Notes: generated by a model from the sequence alone, not told the origin. DNA of 64,000 nucleotides from CAVQCX01 sp963711095 (GCA_963711095.1 CAVQCX010000030.1:186001-250000), one strand, 5' to 3'; shown: positions 52,277 through 60,929, counted from the stretch's first letter. Program-made: numbers and translations.

Positions 52277-52312
52277 CAAAGCCCGCCCTCTTGGACTATG
52301 CTCAGCTGGTCA

Positions 52313-52493
52313 GGCGCTACTCGCTCGAGATGGCCGATAACACTGGCGATGTTTTCGCCCGCCGGGCTTGAGCAAGCGGCCTTCCTGGGGCTTTTGCAGC
52401 TCACGCATCAGCTTCGGGTTGAGGTTGTAGAAACCGGTTGAGGTCAGCGCGTCGAACATCGGTCGGAACGCCGTCAATCCGGATGCCGCGACC
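52313..52493 (-). pseudogene. Remnant of an AAA-family (RecF/OLD-like) ATPase
   Basis: The minus strand reads TAFRPMFDALTSTGFYNLNP then KLMRELQKPQEGRLLKPGG and, in another frame, ENIASVIGHLERVA. This resembles the middle of SMC/RecF-type predicted ATPases (P-x-F-x-D-A-L-x-x-x-x-F-Y-x-x-x-P-x-x-x-R-x-L-Q). About 55 residues remain. Confidence 0.4.
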
Positions 52494-52497
52494 GGGG

Positions 52498-52558
52498 AAA
52501 AAGGGGTCAGAGCCTTTTAAAACAGGAAGAAAACATAAAGGGCTCTGACCCCTTTTTT
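52498..52558. repeat. GGGGTCAGAGCC inverted repeat
   Basis: AAAGGGGTCAGAGCC-TTT and AAAGGGCTCTGACCCCTTT face each other across about 20 bases. The same word in both directions also occurs at 39509-39545. This is a recurrent palindromic repeat, probably a mobile-element end. Confidence 0.8.
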
Positions 52559-52584
52559 TCCTTTTTTCGTCGGAACGTTAGCGT

Positions 52585-52860
52585 TCAGCCGCGCGCTTTT
52601 TTGCGTCGGCTGGAACGCTTTGTTAGAGGTTGCTTATGTGCCAACGTATACGCATCCAGCAACCGGCGGATCATCTTCTGGTACTGGGTATGATGCTTTT
52701 CCGCCTCATGCTTAAAAAACTCAACGCTTTCCTTGCTCAAGGCAATCGTAACTTTTACCGTCTCCTCCTTGACCACAAGCTCTTCCGGAGCGGGCAGGAA
52801 ATCCGGCACAACCTTTAATGGACCAACAGGTTCGTCAGTGTATTTGATTTTCGCGCTCAT
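52585..52860 (-). CDS. brnA: BrnA-type antitoxin
   Basis: 91 residues: MSAKIKYTDEPVGPLKVVPD then FLPAPEELVVKEETVKVTIA followed by LSKESVEFFKHEAEKHHTQY and QKMIRRLLDAYTLAHK, an RHH-type antitoxin with the BrnA layout. The tail is very basic. It overlaps the toxin gene upstream by 26 bases, as is typical for brnTA. Confidence 0.85.
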   Translation of the reverse strand: MSAKIKYTDEPVGPLKVVPDFLPAPEELVVKEETVKVTIALSKESVEFFKHEAEKHHTQYQKMIRRLLDAYTLAHKQPLTKRSSRRKKARG

Positions 52861-53122
52861 AAATCTGCTTACCTTTACGCCAATAACCCGCACCAATAAT
52901 TCGGATAAGACCGCGGCGGTATGTAAATCTGACAGTCAAGATGCCGTCCCCGGCCTTTCCGAAACAGTAATACCGTCTTTCACTATGGCTGTGGGACAGG
53001 TCTTCAGCAATAACGCGATCCGGATCGGCGAAAGCAGCCTGCGCTTCAGAGAAGCAAACGCCGTGCTTGGCTTGATTGACAAGATCCTTCTCCGGATCCC
53101 AGTCAAAGCTTCCCATGCTCAT
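52835..53122 (-). CDS. brnT: BrnT-type ribonuclease toxin
   Basis: 95 residues, starting MSMGSFDWDPEKDLVNQAKH (the FxWDxxKxxxNxxKHGV signature), then FSEAQAAFADPDRVIAEDLS, RYYCFGKAGDGILTVRFTYR and RIIGAGYWRKGKQIYERENQ. BrnT is a RelE-like RNase. It precedes the antitoxin, the normal order for brnTA. Confidence 0.9.
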   Translation of the reverse strand: MSMGSFDWDPEKDLVNQAKHGVCFSEAQAAFADPDRVIAEDLSHSHSERRYYCFGKAGDGILTVRFTYRRGLIRIIGAGYWRKGKQIYERENQIH

Positions 53123-53254
53123 TCGGAAACGCTAGCATACTTCTGGTTAAACATCCATATCTTCATATGGCATCTGTTATGGCTACCAGTTGCCCCGGCT
53201 AGCAACCTCAGAGGGTCAGGGAGTGCCCGTAGGCACCCCCTTCCCGTTATCGCA

Positions 53255-53303
53255 ATGGGGTCGATTCCCCATATTTCCCAGCGTACGTCTTTCTCGTACT
53301 GGG
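53255..53303 (-). ncRNA. Group II intron domains V and VI
   Basis: On the minus strand CCCAGTACGAGAAAGACGTA then CGCTGGG forms a domain-V hairpin: CCCAG/CTGGG outside, TACG/CGTA inside, a 2-base CG bulge and a GAAA loop. It is followed by ATGGGGAATCGACCCCAT, a domain-VI-like hairpin. They lie 50-95 bases after the maturase stop, where they belong. The intron 3' end should be near 53245. Confidence 0.55.
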
Positions 53304-53351
53304 CGGTCCCCGAGTGATTGCCCCAGTAGCAGGGGAATGTGTATCGACACC

Positions 53352-54239
53352 TCAGCTTGCGCTCAAGTAGACTTCACGGCAGGAAATGAAGCCGCGATTG
53401 CCGATGTGCCTGTTCAGGAACCGAGCGTTGTCCGTCATCCAAATACGCTTGTACCGCATGCAGCGGATGCGCCTTCGAATAAACTGGTCCAGTTCGTTGA
53501 AACGCCCTAGACCGGTGGTGAACGCTGCGCTGAAGTAACGCACCGTGCCCCGGATAACGCGATTCAGATTCACGACCACGTCAGAGTCCAGGTTGTGACT
53601 GCGTCGGGTAATCGCCTTGATCTTGTCCTTGAAGCGTTCTTCCGCTTTACCACCCATACGGATGGTGAAAGCCGAGACGTAGAATCCGAGGAAGTTGAAA
53701 CCCTCACCGAAGGTGACGATGCGGGTCTTCTCGGGACTCAGATTGAGCCCCAGATCCTCCTCGATGATCCCAGTCACGAATTCCAGCGCCTTCTCCGCTT
53801 GGCGCTTGGACTTGCAGAAGACCAGGAAGTCGTCCGCGTAACGGACGAATTTATAGCCCTGCGCCTCCAAGCTCCAATCGAGATGGTTGAGGACAATGTT
53901 ACCGATCAACGGCGAGACGATACCGCCTTGTGGCGCCCCTTTGAGTGTTGGTCGGACCATGCCATCTTCCATCACGCCGGCCTGAAGAAACTTCCGGATG
54001 AGACCTAGAATATTACCATCGGCAATTTCGCGGGTCATCAAATCCATGATGAGGGAATGTGGAATATTGTCGAAAAAGCCTTTAATGTCGGCGTCAACAA
54101 CATACCGGTATCCTTGACTGCGATACTCGACCAGAACCTCCATGGCCGTGTGGCAGCTCCGCTTGAGCCTGAACCCGTGGGAGTGATCGTGAAAGAGCGG
54201 CTCGAAGATCGGGTTGATCAGCGATCGAATACTTGCACA
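53352..54239 (-). CDS. Group II intron reverse transcriptase/maturase, 5' truncated
   Basis: About 295 residues remain. Visible RT blocks are INPIFEPLFHDHSHGFRLKR, VVDADIKGFFDNIPHSLIMD, GAPQGGIVSPLIGNIVLNHL and the catalytic YADDFLVFCKSKRQAEKA, then the maturase region ending in RRRIRCMRYKRIWMTDN. The first RT blocks (0-1) are missing: the frame is joined at about 54239 to ISKra4 DNA. The intron RNA 5' part is also lost, while domains V and VI follow the gene. It is therefore unlikely to be mobile by itself. Confidence 0.85.
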   Translation of the reverse strand, partial: CASIRSLINPIFEPLFHDHSHGFRLKRSCHTAMEVLVEYRSQGYRYVVDADIKGFFDNIPHSLIMDLMTREIADGNILGLIRKFLQAGVMEDGMVRPTLKGAPQGGIVSPLIGNIVLNHLDWSLEAQGYKFVRYADDFLVFCKSKRQAEKALEFVTGIIEEDLGLNLSPEKTRIVTFGEGFNFLGFYVSAFTIRMGGKAEERFKDKIKAITRRSHNLDSDVVVNLNRVIRGTVRYFSAAFTTGLGRFNELDQFIRRRIRCMRYKRIWMTDNARFLNRHIGNRGFISCREVYLSAS

Positions 54240-54262
54240 GTCACCACGAAAATGCCGAGCGA

Positions 54263-54493
54263 ATGAACTACGCCCGGGCTCGCCAGCTCGGTTTACCACT
54301 TGGAAGTGGCAACGTGGAGGCCACGTGCAAAAGCCTCTTTGAGATCAGACTGAAGCGTTGCGGTGCACGATGGAAGAACGAGACGGGTCAACACATCGTT
54401 CAGCTTCGGGCATTTGCGCTCAGCGATCGATGGGGGCCAGCTGTCGAGCTCACGCTGCGGCCACTACGCAAAGCGGTCCGTGTGGCGGCGTGA
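54263..54493 (+). pseudogene. C-terminal fragment of an ISKra4-type transposase
   Basis: MNYARARQLGLPLGSGNVEA then TCKSLFEIRLKRCGARWKNE and TGQHIVQLRAFALSDRWGPA is the end of an ISKra4-family transposase (the SGNVEATCKSLF block with the last catalytic Glu). The N-terminal part is lost where the group II intron fragment begins. Confidence 0.8.
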
Positions 54494-54664
54494 CCAGTAT
54501 GAAAACCACACCCCTTTGCACTTTGCATCGACGCTTCAGCGCTATGAACGAAGCGATCAACGCATTCTGTGACCAGGCCAAAATTGCCGCATGAAATTGT
54601 GACGGGAAAAAACTTGACTCAAAAGGTCAAAAGATTATCAGTCAAGGAATCTAGTGTGCGCGCG

Positions 54665-54859
54665 ATGAGAACGAACATCGTCATCGACGATCAGTTGATG
54701 GCCGACGCCATACGGCTGACAGGCTCGAAGACCAAGCGTGAGGTCGTCGAGCTGGCTCTGAAGTCGCTGATCTCGCTGAAGCGGCAGGAGTCCATCAAGG
54801 GATTTCGGGGAAGGTTGAGATGGGAAGGTGACTTGGACGAGATGAGGACCGACCGGTGA
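54665..54859 (+). CDS. vapB: VapB antitoxin
   Basis: 64 residues: MRTNIVIDDQLMADAIRLTG then SKTKREVVELALKSLISLKR and the toxin-binding tail KGFRGRLRWEGDLDEMRTDR, the VapB (DUF2191) pattern. A TTGAC-N7-GTCAA inverted repeat about 45 bases upstream could be its operator. It overlaps vapC by four bases. Confidence 0.9.
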   Translation: MRTNIVIDDQLMADAIRLTGSKTKREVVELALKSLISLKRQESIKGFRGRLRWEGDLDEMRTDR

Positions 54860-55254
54860 CGTTCGTCGATTCCAGCGTCTGGGTCGACTATTTCAACGGC
54901 GCCCGGACCCTGGAAACGGACCAGCTGGATGGCCTCCTCGGCACATCTCCCGTCTGCATCGGTGACATCGTCCTTACCGAGGTGTTGCAGGGCTTCAGGA
55001 GCGACAAGGATTTCGACACGGCGAAAGACCTGCTGGTCTCCTTGCCGGTCGTCAACGTGCTGGATACTGCCATTGCAATCAAGAGCGCGGAGAACTTCCG
55101 TGCTCTGGGCAAGATGGGCGTCACCGTACGCAAGACCATCGACGTGATCATCGCCACCTATTGCATCGAGCAGGCTCTACCGCTGCTGCATGCCGATAAG
55201 GATTTCATACCTTTCCACCAACACCTCGGATTGCGAAACGCACTCTTGCCGTGA
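54856..55254 (+). CDS. vapC: VapC PIN-domain toxin
   Basis: 132 residues from GTG 54856 (GTGA overlap with vapB). PIN motifs: FVDSSVWVDYFNGA (Asp), LTEVLQGFRSDKDF (Glu), RKTIDVIIATYCIEQALPLL (Asp) and HADKDFIPF (Asp). Second VapC-like gene of the region, unrelated in detail to the one at 51715. Confidence 0.92.
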   Translation: MTFVDSSVWVDYFNGARTLETDQLDGLLGTSPVCIGDIVLTEVLQGFRSDKDFDTAKDLLVSLPVVNVLDTAIAIKSAENFRALGKMGVTVRKTIDVIIATYCIEQALPLLHADKDFIPFHQHLGLRNALLP

Positions 55255-55709
55255 GGGAGAAAGATGGATGTCCACTACTTCGCGCGCGTCCGACGTCCCA
55301 TCAGCCCCGGCTATCGCCTGAGGTGGACCCCATGGCCCAGATCATTCAGCACCTTTAGGGAGAAAGGCACACCCGAGGTCTTGGGGTCCATGCTGGTGTC
55401 GGGTGTAAAGGCGGGAAGCTCCAGTTTCCTGTTGAAACCCGGCCTGTCGCCGGAGGGCGTTCCCTCGAGTCCATCGAGCAGTCGTTGGAAGGCAGCACGA
55501 TAGGATTCCTCCCCACTGTTGCCGAAGTCTACCGCCTGGACATTTTCAGGAAGGGAAAGTCAGGAAACTCGCCCAACACCACCGGCACGCAGACGAAGGC
55601 CGGATCCTGCTGCTGGCGGACGAACATGGAATTGCATTCCTGCTGCACCCCACGGGACGAGCAATTTCGGAACCGGGCCAAATCGGTCGAGTGCTGACCC
55701 GGCGGCACT
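55255..55709. other. Spacer with no assignable gene
   Basis: Between vapC and the CorC-like gene no family is recognised. A plus-strand frame near 55550-55690 (GRILLLADEHGIAFLLHPTG) has protein-like composition without start or family and may be a gene remnant. Confidence 0.4.
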
Positions 55710-57011
55710 CTAATCCGCCCGCTCTTCCACCTGGCCCGTCGGCCGGTAGAGCTCCGGGCGGATGCGCACGGTCTTTACCGCATTGCCCTTGAGCTGCAGC
55801 ACCTCCACCGGGTAGCCGTGCAGCAGCAGGCTGGTGCCGGGCTCGGGGATGTTCTCCAGATACTCGGTGATCAGGCCGTTGAGGGTCTTGGGCCCGTCAG
55901 TCGGCAGGCTCCAGTGCATGCTGCGTACCAGCTCGCGCACCGAGGTGCTGCCGTCGACCAGGAAGCTGCCGTCGGGCTCGGCGGTGACGTCCGGGCTCGC
56001 CTCGCCCGGGTCGGTGGTGAACTCCCCGACGATCTCCTCCAGCAGGTCCGGCAGGGTCAGCATGCCCTGGATGTCGCCGTACTCGTCAACCACCAGACCG
56101 ACCTGGCGCTTCTCGCGCTGAAAGTTCACCAGCTGGACGTTGAGCGGCGTGCCCTCCGGGACGAAGTAGGCGGCGCGGCAGATCGAGCGGATGCCTTCCT
56201 TGGTGAGCTTACCGGCCATCAGGGCCTGCATGGCGCGGCGCACGTGGATGATGCCGGCCACCTTGTCGATGCTGCCCTCGAACACCGGCAGGCGGGTGTA
56301 GAAGCTGTTCTTGAACTGCTCGGTGATCACGTCCATGGGCTCGGCGAGGTCGATGCCGACGATCTCGTTGCGCGGCACCATGATGTCCTCGACCTTGACC
56401 CGCTCCAGATCGAGGATGGCGAGCAGCATGCGCTTGTGGCGCTTGGGGATCATCGCACCGGCTTCGTGCAGCACGGTGCGCAGCTCCTCCTTGCTGAGCG
56501 CGTTGCCCACCCCGCCTTCGTCTTCCTCGGGGTAGACGTGCAGCAGTTTGAGGATCCCCGTGGCCAGCGCGTTGACCGCCCAGACCAGCGGGTAGGTGAG
56601 CTTGAGCAGGGGCGTGTAGACCCAGGCCGCGGGGTAGGCGATACGGTCGGGGTGCAAGGCGGCGAGGGTCTTCGGCGTCACCTCGGCGAAGATCAGCACG
56701 ATCAGGGTGAGCGGCATCCAGGCCCAGGTGATGGCGGTCTCACCCCAGATGCGGATGGCGATGACGGTGGCCAGGGACGAGGCGAAGATGTTCACCGCGT
56801 TGTTACCGATCAGGATCAGCCCGATCAGCCGGTCGGTGCGCAACAGCAGGCGCTGGGCCAGCTTCGCGCCCCGGTGTCCCTGGTCCGCCAGGTGCTTCAA
56901 CCGGTAGCGGTTGAGCGCCATCAGGGCGGTCTCCGAGGCGGAGAAGAATCCGGAGAGGGCGATCAGAAGGACCAGCGCGCCGATCAGCGCACCGAGATGG
57001 ACGTCGCTCAA
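55710..57011 (-). CDS. CNNM/CorC-family membrane protein (YfjD-like)
   Basis: 433 residues, start TTG 57011 (MSDVHLGALIGALVLLIALS). Residues about 1-190 form the CNNM/DUF21 membrane domain (SGFFSASETALMALNRYRLK, LILIGNNAVNIFASSLATVI, VTPKTLAALHPDRIAYPAAW). Two CBS domains follow (about 200-330: VEDIMVPRNEIVGIDLAEPM, VDEYGDIQGMLTLPDLLEEI), then a CorC_HlyC domain (SFLVDGSTSVRELVRSMHWS). The family exports or regulates divalent metals. It heads a minus-strand run, with the AMMECR1 gene next upstream. Confidence 0.93.
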   Translation of the reverse strand: MSDVHLGALIGALVLLIALSGFFSASETALMALNRYRLKHLADQGHRGAKLAQRLLLRTDRLIGLILIGNNAVNIFASSLATVIAIRIWGETAITWAWMPLTLIVLIFAEVTPKTLAALHPDRIAYPAAWVYTPLLKLTYPLVWAVNALATGILKLLHVYPEEDEGGVGNALSKEELRTVLHEAGAMIPKRHKRMLLAILDLERVKVEDIMVPRNEIVGIDLAEPMDVITEQFKNSFYTRLPVFEGSIDKVAGIIHVRRAMQALMAGKLTKEGIRSICRAAYFVPEGTPLNVQLVNFQREKRQVGLVVDEYGDIQGMLTLPDLLEEIVGEFTTDPGEASPDVTAEPDGSFLVDGSTSVRELVRSMHWSLPTDGPKTLNGLITEYLENIPEPGTSLLLHGYPVEVLQLKGNAVKTVRIRPELYRPTGQVEERAD

Positions 57012-57044
57012 GCTAGGGGTCCGGGATTAAGGCCAAGGACCTTT

Positions 57045-57677
57045 CTAGGCCTGGCCCGGCGCACTGTCAACCCGCGGGGGATCGGAGCGCAGGGCGCGCG
57101 AAAAGGACTCGGTGCGGTAGCGGGACACCCGCAGGCTGGCGGACCAGTAGTCGCCAGGTAGCCCGGCCTTGGCCTTGAGGTGGGCCAGAAACAGCGCCGG
57201 CTCCGGCAGAGATTGCCAGACTGTGGGCAGGAAGGTGCCCTGAAAAGGGCCGTCGCGCAGCACCAGCCCGTCGAGGCCGGGCTCGAGCTGGGCGAGCAGC
57301 TCCCGCTCGGAAGCGAAGCTGAGCGGGGTCTCCGGGGTCAGGACCGAGATCTCGATGTGCAGGCCGTCCATCTCGGGGGCGGTGAGCGGGGGAAAGCGCC
57401 GGTCGCGGAAGGCGGCCGAGAAGGCGTTCTCCGACACATCCGCGACCAGGGGCTCGAAGGCCTGGAGGTGTCCGATGCAGCCGCGCAGCTGGCCGCCCCG
57501 GTGCAGCGTGACGAAGGTTGCCCGGCGCTCACGCAGTGCCGGGCTGAACTGCCCGGGATCGAGCGGCAGCGGTGCGCGTCGCTCCAGGCCGTGGCCGATC
57601 GACCGCCCCGCCACGGCGAGCAGCGCGCGCCGGGCCTCGGGACCCAGCGGCATCGTCGGCTGCTCAGTGGAAGACAT
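57045..57677 (-). CDS. amrA: AMMECR1-domain protein (AmmeMemoRadiSam system protein A)
   Basis: 210 residues with the AMMECR1 core: FVTLHRGGQLRGCIGHLQAF, AFRDRRFPPLTAPEMDGLHI, EISVLTPETPLSFASERELL and a closing FLPTVWQSLPEPALFLAHLK. LRGCIG is the invariant motif. Function unknown; in bacteria it co-occurs with Memo and a radical SAM enzyme. Here it overlaps the Memo gene by 14 bases; no radical SAM gene is in the window. Confidence 0.92.
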   Translation of the reverse strand: MSSTEQPTMPLGPEARRALLAVAGRSIGHGLERRAPLPLDPGQFSPALRERRATFVTLHRGGQLRGCIGHLQAFEPLVADVSENAFSAAFRDRRFPPLTAPEMDGLHIEISVLTPETPLSFASERELLAQLEPGLDGLVLRDGPFQGTFLPTVWQSLPEPALFLAHLKAKAGLPGDYWSASLRVSRYRTESFSRALRSDPPRVDSAPGQA

Positions 57678-58452
57678 AGGCCCCGTATCCGACGACCTGA
57701 TCGCGCGGTCCGGCGGTGTCGCCGGAGTTGCGCAGATCGAGCGTGAGCGCCTGGAGGTGGTGGTGGCGGGCCGCCAGCAGCAGCCCGCTCACCGGCGCCC
57801 GCCCGCAGGCCTGGTGATAGTCCAAGGCGTCGGGGTCGAGGGCCTCGATGGCGTGGCTGGTCTGGGCGTCCAGCGTCTTGGCCGAGGCGTAGTCCAGATA
57901 GTGGCTGAGGTCGGAGCTGATGACGATCAGGGTCTCATCGCCGCCCCAGAGCCGCTCCAGCACCTCGGCGATCTCCCCGGCGTCCGCCTCGCCGACCAGA
58001 AGCGGTACGATGCGGAAGTCCGCCAGGGTCGCCTGCAGGAACGGTAGATGGACCTCGAGGCTGTGCTCGCCCTGGAAGGCGGCGTCGAGCACCCGGACCT
58101 GGGGAAGATCGGCCAGGGACTCCAGGGCAGCGGTGTCGACCGGGACCTCGCCGAGCGGGGTCTGGAAAGCCTCGGCGTGGGGGCACGCCAGGCCCCGGAA
58201 AGGGTGACGGTGTGACGGGGCCAGCATCACCACCCGCTCGATCCGGTCGCGGGCCGGCGCGAGCTGGGCGTAGGCGTGGGCGGCCACCGGTCCCGAATAG
58301 ACATAACCGGCATGGGGGGCGATCAGGGCCTTGGGCCGGCTGATCCGCCCGGGCCGCGCGTCGGCTAGGAAGCGCTCGACCTCTCGCCTCAGCTCCGACG
58401 GATCGGCCGGATAGAACAGCCCGGCGACGTTCGGTGCCTGTATGCGATGCAT
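57664..58452 (-). CDS. amrB: Memo-like protein (AmmeMemoRadiSam system protein B)
   Basis: 262 residues starting MHRIQAPNVAGLFYPADPSE. The Memo/dioxygenase-like fold is seen in ALIAPHAGYVYSGPVAAHAY, VVMLAPSHRHPFRGLACPHA, QGEHSLEVHLPFLQATLADF and VISSDLSHYLDYASAKTLDA; its His/Cys/Asp residues would bind metal. It partners AMMECR1. A long frame continues upstream of this ATG but has no family content. Confidence 0.92.
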   Translation of the reverse strand: MHRIQAPNVAGLFYPADPSELRREVERFLADARPGRISRPKALIAPHAGYVYSGPVAAHAYAQLAPARDRIERVVMLAPSHRHPFRGLACPHAEAFQTPLGEVPVDTAALESLADLPQVRVLDAAFQGEHSLEVHLPFLQATLADFRIVPLLVGEADAGEIAEVLERLWGGDETLIVISSDLSHYLDYASAKTLDAQTSHAIEALDPDALDYHQACGRAPVSGLLLAARHHHLQALTLDLRNSGDTAGPRDQVVGYGAYVFH

Positions 58453-58635
58453 CTGCGATGTCCTCCGGAGGCTTGGCGAGGCGTCGAAGGTCCCGCACAC
58501 TGTTAATTTTACTCCTCGGTGATGACCGCTTGGCTGCGGGCGGCGTCCGCGCCCCCCGGGCGCGGGGATCGGCCGGGGCGGGCACAGGGTGTCGCGTCCC
58601 GCCGCGGATGGCTCGGGTTGAGGGAGGACAAAGCG

Positions 58636-59574
58636 TTGGCAAACCGACTGATCGATCGCTGGGCCGGGATGCTCGCCGCTCCCGCACGCTTTCTGCTGCG
58701 GGTGCTCCGCGGGTTCAGGCGCAACCAGGGGCTGCTGCTGTCCGGGGCGGTGGCCTATTACACGCTGCTCTCCATCGTGCCGCTGCTGGCGCTGCTGCTC
58801 ATCGGGTTGTCGCATTTCGTCGACCAGGGCGCGCTGCTGGAAGCCGTTCACGCGCATCTGGAGCTGGTGGTGCCCAGCGAGGCGACCGAGCTCACCCGCC
58901 AGGTGGCGGCGTTTCTGGAGGCCCGCCAAGTCGTGGGCTGGGTAGGGCTGGGGGTGGTGGTCTTCTTCTCGACCCTGGCGTTCACGGTGCTCGAGAACGC
59001 CATGTCGGTGATCTTCTTCCGCCGGGTGGCGATTCACCGCCGGCACTTCCTGATCTCCGCCACCATCCCTTTCCTGTTCATAGCCATGGTCGGGGCCGGG
59101 GTGCTGCTGGTGACCTTCATTGCCGGCGCGCTCCAGGCCCTGGAGACCCGGCAGCTGCACCTGTTCGGGCTGATCTGGGGGCTGGGCGGTCTGTCCCAGA
59201 CGCTGCTTTACCTGCTCGGCCTGCTCGGCCTGGTGCTGCTGATGACCTCTCTGTACCTGGTGATGCCGGTGGGGCGCATCGCGTTGCGCCACGCGCTGAT
59301 CGGCGGGGCGACCGCGGCGCTGCTCTGGGAGATCACGCGCCACCTGCTGGTCTGGTATTTCGCCACGCTCTCCCTGGTCAACGTGGTCTACGGCTCGCTG
59401 GCCAGCGCCATCATCGCGCTGTTCAGCTTCGAGGCCGCGGCGCTCATCGTGCTGCTCGGGGCCCAGGTGATCGCCGAGCTGGAGAGCAGCCGTCGGCGGG
59501 ACAAGGCTGGGAGCGCCTCCGGGCTCGACACCTCGCCCGAAGCGGCTGGCCAGGCCTCGGGCGATGGCGGATAA
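58636..59574 (+). CDS. YihY/BrkB-family membrane protein
   Basis: 312 residues with six helices. YihY marks: LLLSGAVAYYTLLSIVPLLA, LTRQVAAFLEARQVVGWVGL, LAFTVLENAMSVIFFRRVAI, VLLMTSLYLVMPVGRIALRH then ALIGGATAALLWEITRHLLV and VNVVYGSLASAIIALFSFEA. I chose TTG 58636 because GGGAGGA is ideally placed. An ATG 39 codons earlier gives an Arg/Pro-rich start without a ribosome site. Once called RNase BN by error, its role is unknown. Confidence 0.88.
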   Translation: MANRLIDRWAGMLAAPARFLLRVLRGFRRNQGLLLSGAVAYYTLLSIVPLLALLLIGLSHFVDQGALLEAVHAHLELVVPSEATELTRQVAAFLEARQVVGWVGLGVVVFFSTLAFTVLENAMSVIFFRRVAIHRRHFLISATIPFLFIAMVGAGVLLVTFIAGALQALETRQLHLFGLIWGLGGLSQTLLYLLGLLGLVLLMTSLYLVMPVGRIALRHALIGGATAALLWEITRHLLVWYFATLSLVNVVYGSLASAIIALFSFEAAALIVLLGAQVIAELESSRRRDKAGSASGLDTSPEAAGQASGDGG

Positions 59575-59606
59575 TCGCGCCCTTTTGCGCCTGAGGGGGG
59601 ATCGCC

Positions 59607-60509
59607 ATGTGGTTCAAGAACCTGCGTCTCTATCGTCTGACCGAGCCCTTCACGACCTCCGCGGAGGCACTGGACGCAGCCCTCGCCGGCCACGCGTTTC
59701 GGCCCTGCGGTGGCCTGGAGCCGGTCAGCATCGGCTGGGAGGCGCCGCTCGGGCCCGAGGCCAGCGCGCTGGTGCACGCCGCGGGCGGGCGCCTGATGGT
59801 CTGTGCCCGGCGTGAGGAGAAGGTGCTGCCGCCGGCGGTGGTCCGCGAGCGTCTGGAGGAGCGCGTCGCCGAGATCCAGGCCCGCGAAGGCTATCCGCCG
59901 GGGCGTCGGGCCAAGGCGGCGCTGCGCGACGAGCTGATCCAGGATCTGCTGCCCCGGGCGTTCGCAAGATCGGTCCGGATCTATGCCTACATCGATCCGG
60001 GACAGGGCTGGGTGGTGGTGGACAGCGCCACGGCACGCCGCGCCGAGGAGCTGCTGAGCCTGCTGCGCGAGAGCCTGGGCTCCTTGCCGGTGCGCCCGAT
60101 CACCCCGCGCGAGTCGCAGTCGGCGGTGATGACCGCCTGGCTGCTCGGGCAGGCCGACCCCGGACCCTTCCAGCCGCAGGACGAATGCGAGCTGCGCGAC
60201 CCCTCCAGCGAAGGCGCGGTAGCGCGCTGTCGCCGACAGGACCTGGATGCCGAGGAGATCCGGGCGCATCTGCAGGCGGGCAAGCAGGTGCAGCGGCTCT
60301 CGGTCAGCTGGGGCGATCGCCTGAGCTGCCGCCTCGATGAGGACCTGGCGGTCAAGCGCCTGCGCTTTTCCGACATGCTGCTGGAAGAGGCCGCGGAGTC
60401 CGGCGATGATGCGGCGGCACGCTTCGACGCGGATTTTGCCCTGATGACCCTGGAGCTCAAGCGCTTCATCCCGAGCCTGCTCGAGGCCTTCGGCGGCGAG
60501 GCGGACTAG
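59607..60509 (+). CDS. rdgC: Recombination-associated protein RdgC
   Basis: A 300-residue ring-forming DNA-binding protein that modulates RecA. MWFKNLRLYRLTEPFTTSAE is the family start, followed by FRPCGGLEPVSIGWEAPLG, LPPAVVRERLEERVAEIQAR and the FALMTLELKRFIPSLLEAFG end. Full length. GGGGGATCGCC precedes the ATG. Confidence 0.95.
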   Translation: MWFKNLRLYRLTEPFTTSAEALDAALAGHAFRPCGGLEPVSIGWEAPLGPEASALVHAAGGRLMVCARREEKVLPPAVVRERLEERVAEIQAREGYPPGRRAKAALRDELIQDLLPRAFARSVRIYAYIDPGQGWVVVDSATARRAEELLSLLRESLGSLPVRPITPRESQSAVMTAWLLGQADPGPFQPQDECELRDPSSEGAVARCRRQDLDAEEIRAHLQAGKQVQRLSVSWGDRLSCRLDEDLAVKRLRFSDMLLEEAAESGDDAAARFDADFALMTLELKRFIPSLLEAFGGEAD

Positions 60510-60596
60510 CCGGCGCCGCCATGTCGCTCCGTCATATTGGCTTAACAAGCCCGGGCTAGGCTTGACCCAAGTCACTGGAGTCTAGGGGTCTGAGCG

Positions 60597-60842
60597 ATGC
60601 AGCAGGCGATCTTTCCAGCTTACGCAAGCCATGGCGAAAAACGTGAAGAACAGGCACTGATCGAGGACATCGCCTATTTCGAGGCGCGGCTCGAGCAGAT
60701 GGGCGATCTGGGCGATTGTGCCTACGAGCGGGCGATGAGCCGGTTCTACGAGCGGCTGGTGGGTGAGCGCCGGGCCTCACTCGCCAGCCTGCGCGTCCGC
60801 AACGGGCGCGCAGGGGCGATGGTCGCAGACCGCTTTAGTTGA
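60597..60842 (+). CDS. Small hypothetical helical protein
   Basis: 81 residues: MQQAIFPAYASHGEKREEQA then LIEDIAYFEARLEQMGDLGD and YERAMSRFYERLVGERRASL. Mostly charged helix, no signal peptide. A strong terminator follows. No family known. Confidence 0.6.
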   Translation: MQQAIFPAYASHGEKREEQALIEDIAYFEARLEQMGDLGDCAYERAMSRFYERLVGERRASLASLRVRNGRAGAMVADRFS

Positions 60843-60929
60843 TACATATCAATGCCCCGCCAGGGCGCGAAGACTAATCTGCAAATCGGACAGCGACTCG
60901 CTCGTCTTCCGCTGATCAAGCGCTAGCCA

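Larger units (their letters stand above)
52135..52584. other. Spacer with two large palindromes and an ATPase remnant
   Basis: Contains the 22-bp-arm palindrome at 52231, an AAA ATPase remnant on the minus strand and the GGGGTCAGAGCC inverted repeat. No complete gene. Confidence 0.5.

Noticed and set aside
58453..59343. Upstream extension of the Memo-like gene on the minus strand
   Set aside because: The extension is His/Gln/Glu-rich sequence antisense to the YihY gene. The ATG at 58452 matches the family start.
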